Under the pieces are notes generated by a model that was not told the origin of the DNA, made no database searches, and worked only from the letters and a program-made list of their open reading frames with translations. The position numbers and the translations under genes are program-made. Source: Tachypleus tridentatus (Eukaryota > Arthropoda > Merostomata > Xiphosura > Limulidae). From it: a stretch of DNA of 64,000 bases. The DNA is taken from positions 58,024,107 through 58,088,106 of the forward strand of contig NC_134829.1 of NCBI RefSeq assembly GCF_004210375.1, in the 5' to 3' direction. Shown here piece after piece: positions 57,001-64,000 of the stretch; positions within the stretch are counted from its first letter, which is position 1; the number at the start of each line of letters is the position of its first letter.

Positions 57001-57278
57001 GCCCCGGCATGGCCAGATGGTTAAGGCACTCGACTCGTAATTCGAGGGTCGAGGGTTCATGTCTCCTTCATACCAATCATTCTCGCCCTTTCAGCCGTGA
57101 AGGCGTAATAATGTGACGATCAATTCCGTTATTCGTTGGTAAAAGAGGAGCCCAAGAGCTGGCGGTGGGTGACGATAACTAGCTGCCTTCCATCTAGTCT
57201 TCAGACTGCTAAATTAGGGACGGCTAGTGTAGATAGTTCTCGTGTATCTTTGCGCGAAATTCAAAAAACAAACAAACC
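57001..57278 (+). mobile_element. SINE, family 1, full length
   Basis: Starts GCCCCGGCATGGCC; tail TTTGCGCGAAATTC. Confidence 0.92.
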
Positions 57279-57338
57279 TTTTATTTTTTTCGCTGAAGCT
57301 TTAGAAGGAAACATTATAAGATATCATAGAGAACAGTA

Positions 57339-57578
57339 CAGGGTGGCCCGTAAGTCCCTACCCATCAATATGTTGTGTCTAAACAACGTTATAATACTAA
57401 TGATGAGTTGAAGGCAGATGTTACTGCAGCATTTGGAACAATAACCCCTGCTATGTTGAGGAAAATGTCTCACAGAACATGGCGTCGTATAATATTATGT
57501 AGCGAGAATAAGGGACAGCACACAGATACACTGGATACATAAGATATATGGATGGGTAGGGACTTACGGGCCGCCCTC
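57339..57578 (+). mobile_element. Mariner-like element, deleted
   Basis: Inverted ends CAGGGTGGCCCGTAAGTCCC and, right end on the minus strand, GAGGGCGGCCCGTAAGTCCC, both followed by TACCCATC; TA on each side. The interior still encodes a C-terminal transposase-like piece (VTAAFGTITPAMLRKMSHRT, then WRRIILCSENKG). A Tc1/mariner-superfamily relic; the clade is not determined. Confidence 0.75.
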
Positions 57579-57693
57579 TACATTTACTTCATTTATATAA
57601 ATGTCGTGCACAACTGTCTTTCTAAAACTTAATTATTAAACGTCCGAGACGATGAAATTAAAGGTGATAGAAACAAGTTTGCATATTTTTGAT

Positions 57694-57722
57694 TGCACAC
57701 ACACACACACACACATATATTT
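57694..57722. repeat. CA/TA microsatellite
   Basis: About ten CA units followed by TATATA. Confidence 0.9.
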
Positions 57723-57985
57723 ATCTAAAGGGTGTCAGATGAGCCTGGAACCATAGACACTTCAACGAAGTTTACAGAATGTGTTCCACATGCTGTACTT
57801 GTAATTCAAAGCAAGTTTTGATTACAATTAGGATTAACTCGACCTTCTCATGCTTTCATAACACTATAATCAGTGATGTATCTGCAGCTGAAAGAACTGC
57901 AAATTACGCGTTTCAAACAAAGAAAAATATTAGCATTCAGTTTTACTACAGCGACTGCATTGCTAACCCTAATAGGGATTATTTG

Positions 57986-58070
57986 CTTGTTTTTTAATTT
58001 CGCGCTAAAAAGTTACACGAGAGCAATCTGCCCTAGCCGACCCTAATTTAACAGTGGGAAAGCAGGTAGA
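57986..58070 (-). mobile_element. SINE, family 1, tail fragment
   Basis: Tail and part of the middle, degraded. Confidence 0.7.
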
Positions 58071-58280
58071 CATATTTATATCCTAGATTGTTTTTCACGA
58101 ATGAATACGTTATCTAAAGGGTCTTGAAAATAAATAATTGTCAACAAAAAGTTTTTTTTTATTATGTGAAAGAAACTGGTCTTAACAAAGGTACATGTAC
58201 TAAAAACATGTAAATCTTGGTAATGAACTGGCGTGTGTACATACGACAAGAATATGTGGATGATACGAAGGACGGTCAGA

Positions 58281-58660
58281 ATGTTTTGTTTGATCTTTTA
58301 TTTCGTACGAAGCTACACGAGGGCTATATGCGCTAGCCCTCCATATTTAAGCAGTGTAAGACTAGAGGGAAGGCAGCTAGTCATCACCACCCACCGTCAA
58401 CTCTTGGGCTACTCTTTTACCAACGAATAGTGGGATTGACCATAAAATTATAACGCCCACACTGCAGACTAGAGTGAAGACGACTAGTCAAACCACTCAC
58501 CGCCAATTCTTAAGCTACTTTCTTATCAACGAATACTTGGATTGACTATCACATTATAATGTCCAAAGACTGAAAGAGAGCGAGCATGTTCGGCGATGAG
58601 AATTCAAAGTTGTGACTAGCAGGTTGCTAGTTAAGTACCTTAACCACCATGCCACATCTT
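58281..58660 (-). mobile_element. Composite of two SINE family 1 copies
   Basis: A fresher copy (58281-58465) gives way at CACACTGCAGACTAGAG to a second, more decayed copy that runs on to the head at 58655. The middle region therefore appears twice. Confidence 0.8.
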
Positions 58661-58700
58661 GTGAAAATAGAAGAAAGAGTGGACTGATGAATATACAGTA

Positions 58701-58822
58701 GTTTCCGGTTGGTACAGCGGTAAGTCTACGGATTTACAAAGCTAAAATCAGGGGGTTAGATTCCCCTCGGTGGACTCAGCAGATAGCCCTATGTGGCTTT
58801 GCTATTAGGAAATAAATAAAAG
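58701..58822 (+). mobile_element. SINE, family 2
   Basis: GGTTGGTACAGCGGTAAGTC head, tail CAGCAGATAGCCC. Confidence 0.85.
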
Positions 58823-58851
58823 TACACAGTATAATGAAAAAAATAAAGAAT

Positions 58852-59036
58852 AACAGAGTGAATGTCTGAATGGCTGACAGATTGAATAACGGAGTGGATA
58901 ACAGAATGAATGGCTTAATGGATGACAGATTGAATAACGGAGTGGATAACAAAATGTATGGCTGAATGGATGACAGATTGAATAACGGAGTGGATAACAG
59001 AATGGGTGGCTGAATTGATAAATGCGTGGACACAAA
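58852..59036. repeat. 48-bp tandem repeat, about 4 copies
   Basis: Recurrent GACAGATTGAATAACGGAGT plus GGATAACA with GAATGGMTGAATGGAT. Confidence 0.9.
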
Positions 59037-59431
59037 ACATAATGGGCGACAAATTGGACAATAAAACTGATGACAGATCCTGTATGAGACTTGGGAATGG
59101 AATTAGAGGTCGTTTCTCAAACCTATTAGAAGGAAATTCCCCATAAAAAAAACAACAACAAATATTTTTGAAATATTCTAGGAATTAGTTCGAGCTGCTG
59201 AATTTCAAGCAAAAATATTTTGAAAATAATAATAGTATTTGGAAAAAAAATTAAAGTTTGAAATGCATTTAAAAAGCTCAAAATTAAACCCATATCTCCA
59301 GAAAACATTAAACACAATTACTTTTCAAATCACGTTTACAAGATTTTCTCTTTTCTGAAGACAGTTTATTGTGCCAGCCTATTCTCGTCTGATCTATCAT
59401 TATTACGTTACGAAATAGCTAACCAAACCTC

Positions 59432-59562
59432 TTTGTTTGGTTGTTTTAGAGCAAAACAACCCTGGGCTGTCTGGTGTATCCACTGCGAGGAATTGAATCT
59501 CTAATATTAATGTTGTAAATCCATAAACTGGGGACGGTTAGTTTGTTGTACCAGCGTTCTAG
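59432..59562 (-). mobile_element. SINE, family 2, diverged
   Basis: Minus strand; TTGTAAATCCATAAACT is the complement of the GGATTTACAA head; a second decayed head-like stretch precedes it. Confidence 0.6.
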
Positions 59563-59823
59563 AATTTTCATATGAAACGATCGTTCCACTAAAATATCAT
59601 TAGTTAGCAAATTATTATACATTTTCAGAAAATTTCACTGAAAGAAATTATTTTAAATATTAAGTTTATAACTGCGTTAAACGTTTAAAATAAATCTCGC
59701 TAATTCTTTCGTATTTAACCGCTAACGGTTGTTACTTAACGTAAAGAAGCTAATTAATTTTGAACCATTTAAGTGCTACTAGATGGCACGAATGTAAATA
59801 CATTTCAAAATAAAATAAGTACG

Positions 59824-60109
59824 TTTGTTTATTTTGTTTTTTTTTGGAATTTCGCGCAAAGCTAGAAGACGGCTAGCGCAGATAGCCGTCCCTAATTTAG
59901 CAGTTTAAGACTAGAAGGAAGGTAGCTAGTCATCATTATCCATCGCTAACTCTTGGGTTACTCTTTTACCAACGAATAGTGAGATTGACCGTTACCTAAT
60001 AACGCCCCCACGGCTGAAAGGACGAACATGTTTGGTGTGACGGAAATTTGAACCGTCGACTCTCAGATTACGAGTCGAACGTCTTAACCCATCTGCCCAT
60101 GCTGGGCCT
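59824..60109 (-). mobile_element. SINE, family 1, full length
   Basis: Ends GCCCATGCTGGGCC on the + strand. Confidence 0.92.
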
Positions 60110-60274
60110 AAAATAAGTGTCTTGGTGGGTCACGCTCGATTTCTTCGAATTCGTGAGTTGCGGGGATACAATTCCACTTTTCCTCCTATAATACTAACAT
60201 GGAAGTAAATGGTTCTTAAATTGATACACTTTTTCTACCATATAAGGAGTGACTTCCCAGGACTACATCAGGAC

Positions 60275-60398
60275 AACAATAGCGAAATAATAATGTTTAT
60301 CTACATTGTTACAGCCAAGATAAAAAAAGATCACAAACAGTTCTGTATTATTTTGTTATAAGTTACATCCTCTTTGGTAAATAAAGCCCATAGAGAGG
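60275..60398 (-). repeat. Dispersed repeat copy 2 (uninterrupted)
   Basis: Reverse complement matches 49584-49698 joined to 51426-51450, so it shows the CACTA insertion site before insertion. Confidence 0.85.
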
Positions 60399-60676
60399 GT
60401 TTTGTAGGCCAGGTTAAGTCACTCGACTTGTAATCTGAGGGTGGCGGGTTCAAATCCTCGTCGCACCAAATACGCTCGCTTTTTCATTCGTGGGGGCGTT
60501 ATAAATTGCGGGTCAATCCCACTATTCATAAAAGAGTAAAATGGTAAAAGAGCAGCCCAAGAGTTGGTGGTTGGTGGTGATGACTAGCTACCTTCCCTCT
60601 AGTCTTAGGCTGCTAAATTAGGGACGGCCAGATAGACCTCGTGTAGATTTGCGCGAAATTAGAAAACATAAACAAC
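60399..60676 (+). mobile_element. SINE, family 1, full length
   Basis: Head starts within GTAGGCCAGGTTAAG; contains a small internal repeat of GTAAAAGAG. Confidence 0.9.
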
Positions 60677-60900
60677 AACAGTACATACTTATGACGTCGT
60701 GCTTAGCAGAATCCCTAAAGAAAATCCTGGAAGACTCCTGTAAAAAGAAAGTAAAAAAAATAACGCATAATCTGTATTTAGGAATTATTACGAAAAAGCC
60801 TTTGTTAAAACGTACTCAAGACAGCGATTATTTGATAGGACGACTCTTCCCCAGAAGAACAGTCACATGGTCATCATATGTTTTAATCTTTTATCCACAG

Positions 60901-60987
60901 GCAGCAGTGTGTGAAATGTTTGCTCAGTTATGTTTAGCGAACTCAGGAGCAATATGTAACGTGTTCCTGGGAAAGAATATTTTATAG
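60901..60987 (+). other. Weak candidate terminal exon
   Basis: TTTATCCACAG acceptor, then AAVCEMFAQLCLANSG and ICNVFLGKNIL before TAG. Cys in position 4 recalls the cysteine 5 exons of loci A and B, but no upstream partner exon was found. Confidence 0.2.
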
Positions 60988-61087
60988 TTATTTTGTCTAT
61001 TACCAGTTTTATCCGATAGTTCCCGCCATTTTTGACGAGATTCTATGTTCGCTCCATTGTAAAACCTAAAGAAAAGAATAATTAGTA

Positions 61088-61428
61088 CACTTACTGTCTT
61101 TATTTCAGTCTAAAGTGCCGGGTGTTTTCAGATCTTAAAGTATCCAACGTAGAATAATAAAATCTATAGCGAATTAATATGGGTAGTCTGAACTCAAATC
61201 TCTTTTTTATGAATGATTTTCTGTATATAAATATATTTCAGAACGCCATCAGATCACTTACATTGAAAAATAAAAAAAATATATAAATAAAACTTGAAAA
61301 ATAAAAAAAGTACGTGGAAAATAAAAGATTTAGTATAATCTAATTAAATAGTTGCAGTTTTTGTTAATTAGTTTAACAAAATGACATTGTGCGCATGACT
61401 TGAGAATTTTTTCTCGTCCTAATCACTG
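61088..61428. other. No gene seen
   Basis: AT-rich, with AAATAAAAAA-type runs at 61265-61330. Confidence 0.4.
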
Positions 61429-61429
61429 C

Positions 61430-61505
61430 GCCAAACAACGACTTATTTGTACTATGCCCACCGTGGGCATCAAAATCAGATTTTTAGAATTTCAATCCCT
61501 TATGC
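61430..61505 (-). mobile_element. SINE, family 3, very diverged
   Basis: TGCCCACCGTGGGCATC and the CAGATTTTTAG stretch are recognisable. Confidence 0.45.
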
Positions 61506-61670
61506 CTATTACAGATCCACGACAGAGAGGGTAAGAAGGGGTAACTAGAAAGTAAATTAGTCAAATTTAGGCCTTTGTTCACCCACTTACCCCTTTAGTA
61601 GCCATATTCAAACTACACATTAAAATCTGTGAACTGTTCTACACTAAACCTTATCAATCTCACTTTGTTT

Positions 61671-62117
61671 GTTTGTTTTTGAATTTCGCACAAAGCTACT
61701 GGAGGGCTATCTGTGCTAGCCGTCCCTAATTTAGCAGTGTAAGACAAGAGGGAAGGCAGTTAGTAATCACCATCCACCACCAACTCTTGGGCTACTCTGA
61801 ATAGTGGGATTGATCGTCACATTATAACGCCCCCACGGCTGAAAGGGCGAGCATGTTTGGAGCATGTTTGAATTTCGCACAAAGCTACTGGAGGGCTATC
61901 TGTGCTAGCCGTCCCTAATTTAGCAGTGTAAGACAAGAGGGAAGGCAGTTAGTAATCACCATCCACCACCAACTCTTGGGCTACTCTGAATAGTGGGATT
62001 GACCGTCACATTATAACGCCCCCACGGCTGAAAGGGCGAGCATGTTTGGCGCGACGGGGATGCGAACCCGGGATCCTCAGAGTCGCACGCCTTAACACGC
62101 TTGGCCATGCTGGGCTC
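61671..62117 (-). mobile_element. SINE, family 1, with a 189-bp internal tandem duplication
   Basis: GAATTTCGCACAAAGC occurs at 61681 and 61870; the two blocks are almost identical and only the second continues to the tRNA head. One target duplication CTCACTTTGTTT (61659-61670 and 62118-62129) encloses the whole. Confidence 0.95.
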
Positions 62118-62227
62118 CTCACTTTGTTTTAAACAGTTTAAATTGAGTAAACTTCCGTTGTTAAAATAAAACGTGAGCAGAAACTTCTAATCACTGAGGT
62201 TAATTTGATTTAATAAGAACGACGCCT

Positions 62228-62375
62228 CAGACTTTGTATGCCGTGGTGGGACAGTTTTTGGATTCATAACGCTAAAATTAAGGTTAGATTTTTCTCGTGG
62301 ACACAGCATATAGTCCCAAGTGGACACAGCAGATAGTCCGAAGTGGCTTTGTTATAAGAAAACGCACACACACTA
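62228..62375 (+). mobile_element. SINE, family 2, with a duplicated tail segment
   Basis: GTGGACACAGCATATAGTCC is repeated as GTGGACACAGCAGATAGTCC before GTGGCTTTGTTATAAG. Confidence 0.75.
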
Positions 62376-62410
62376 GGTTTCGTTTTCTCTTTGGAATTAC
62401 ATAACTTCTT

Positions 62411-62641
62411 CACCATCGATGTGGTCCGTATTCTGAGGGCCACGAGTTCGAGTCCCTGTCACCTCGCCTTAACATAATGTGGCAGTCAATCCCACTATTC
62501 GTTGGTGAAAGAGTAGCCCAAGAGTTGGCGATGGGTAGTGATTACTAACTGCCTTCTCTCTAGTCTTACACTGCAAAATTAGGGACAGCTAGCACAGATA
62601 ATCCTCGTGTACGTTTGAGCGAAGTTCAAAAACAAACAAAC
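62411..62641 (+). mobile_element. SINE, family 1, head degraded
   Basis: Box B GAGTTCGAGTCCC present; a deletion joins the head to GTGGCAGTCAATCCC. Confidence 0.85.
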
Positions 62642-63505
62642 GATCGTCGACTCAGTTCTGATAACGCTGATTAGTGCTGGAATGAGGTTTTTATTGTTAC
62701 AAATTTCTGTGTAAGGCATCAAGTTTCTCTGAGACCACACACGTTTTTACGATAGGTCCATTGACACTCCACTGTAAGAGGTCATCGGCTTCCAAAACCT
62801 TTGGGTCACTAGTAGAGTATTTAAACAGATATGTAGTGGAATGGAGTTAGTAGGATTCCGGTTTCTTGAGCTATGTTGGTTTTGCTTGTAAGCAGATGTT
62901 TATCTCCAAGTGTAGATAGAAATTTACGAGTCTTTGAAAACTTTAAATATCTAGTTATTATTTTGATAACGTTGCCACAAGTTTGGCGTAGCTAAATCGC
63001 GGAGTCTTTATGGGTCAGAGTCTTCAACGACTACAGCTTTCACTTTGCGGATGAGGTCGTTGCTAATGAATGACTAACTGTGTGAAATTGTGAATCCAGT
63101 TGCTGCCCATCGCTCAGTTAAACAACTTATCTAATTCCATAGAGAACGCCCTCAGTGCTTGGTATTAAGCCTGAATGTTCATAACGCTGAAAAATGTATT
63201 TCGATACTCTTGATTGTTTTGTGTTCGTTGGTTTTATGTAACAATCTTACTGTTCAGTATTCTTCACCTGGAAAGTTATAACCTTTTAACTGAGCCTTAA
63301 ATGTAACCACAGCAACAATGTTTCATTGAATGGTCAGGAATTCGCCGTGAAAAACATCTGTCCGGAAATTTAAATATTTTATACCAGAACTGATATGAAA
63401 ACGTGCAGAGATTCATTATATTAGTATCAGTGGGATATGATGTAGAACTGTATTAAATACTTCACGTACATATTTATGAGAGCCATATTTGTGTATTTAA
63501 TCGTG
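62642..63505. other. No gene seen
   Basis: Unique sequence; no convincing exon or repeat. Confidence 0.4.
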
Positions 63506-63507
63506 AC

Positions 63508-63592
63508 GTGTGTGTGTTTGTTTGTTTAACACAAAGTTACAAAATGAGCTATCTGTCTACCACAGGGAATCAATACTTAAGTTCTTCCGTTA
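63508..63592 (-). mobile_element. SINE, family 3, truncated
   Basis: TTTGTTTAACACAAAGTTAC tail and CTACCACAGGGAATCAATAC. Confidence 0.55.
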
Positions 63593-63869
63593 TAGTTCTT
63601 TAAAGTTAAAGCTGACCTCTTAGGAAACATTTGAACATAACGTTTCTAATATTAAAATATTAACTGTGAGTATAAAAACGTAAAATTTATGTACATTATC
63701 AAATATCTTGTGACATTCCGGATCTAACCTGTGATGTATTTTACAGACAAGTCAAGGTGTCGTTTTAGTTTCAAGGAAAACTACTCGAAAAGTTAGTGTT
63801 TTATAAATGAGGATTTCTAATGTATATGAAACGAGAGTGTGTTTTTTTAAAAGATTTTAACAAACCAGA

Positions 63870-64000
63870 AAACAACTTGGTTTGTACAGGACGACAGCTG
63901 TAACTGTCTCGCTAAATAAAACAACTTGGTTTGTACAGGACGACAGCTGTAACTGTCTCGCTAAATAAAACAACTTGGTTTGTACAGGACGACAGCTGTA
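63870..64000. repeat. 49-bp tandem repeat, running off the window
   Basis: AACAACTTGGTTTGTACAGG at 63871, 63920 and 63969; each unit has the palindrome ACAGCTGT. At least 2.7 copies. Confidence 0.93.

Overview
The window is a piece of an animal nuclear genome. It is AT-rich, with short exons split by long introns, GT-AG splice sites, abundant tRNA-derived SINEs, relics of several transposon classes and many minisatellites. Nothing looks bacterial or organellar. The dominant SINE looks like a repeat I associate with chelicerates, horseshoe crabs in particular; that is recognition by eye, so treat the taxon as likely, not shown.

Two protein-coding loci can be supported, both on the + strand. 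They are built from very short exons, so simple ORF calling misses most of them. Locus A (exons at 1014-1082, 1686-1739, 4702-4738, 5552-5598, 23079-23177, 25126-25191 and 26157-26171) is the 3' part of a gene. It encodes the end of one cysteine-rich domain followed by a complete second domain with six cysteines. Locus B (exons at 38550-38631, 40061-40119, 42549-42587, 45096-45143 and 48387-49100) is a paralogue. It has a TATA box, a clear signal peptide, the same intron phase after the first cysteine, and a long last exon encoding about 17 Asn-Pro-Phe-rich decapeptides. By comparison with locus A, one exon of locus B (the one carrying cysteines 3 and 4) is missing and may lie in the 500-N gap at 40467-40966. 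I do not recognise the family; the signal peptide and the cysteines point to secretion.

The introns and spacers hold large tandem arrays: 71 bp x 18 (2.1-3.4 kb), 35 bp x about 150 (6.9-12.2 kb), 39 bp x about 59 (12.55-14.85 kb), plus arrays at 25.4, 29.65, 29.88, 43.4, 44.8, 45.2, 47.6, 54-56.3, 58.85 and 63.87 kb. The longest open frames in the window (up to 1826 codons) are by-products of stop-free repeat units, not genes.

Transposon relics: a Penelope-like element (16.9-18.6 kb), a CR1-like LINE (20.1-22.7 kb), a Ty3/gypsy-type element with degraded LTRs (31.4-34.9 kb), a Jockey-like LINE (36.0-36.4 kb), a hAT relic (41.5-42.1 kb), a pogo-like MITE (19.5-20.0 kb), a mariner-like fragment (57.3-57.6 kb), and two copies of a CACTA-type element (16262-16740 and 49699-51425). 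The longer CACTA copy carries a broken, intron-containing ORF of an unnamed repeat-protein family, and its pre-insertion site can be read from a related repeat near 60.3 kb. About 25 SINEs with a tRNA-Thr-like head and about a dozen of two related families fill much of the rest; several have clear target-site duplications.
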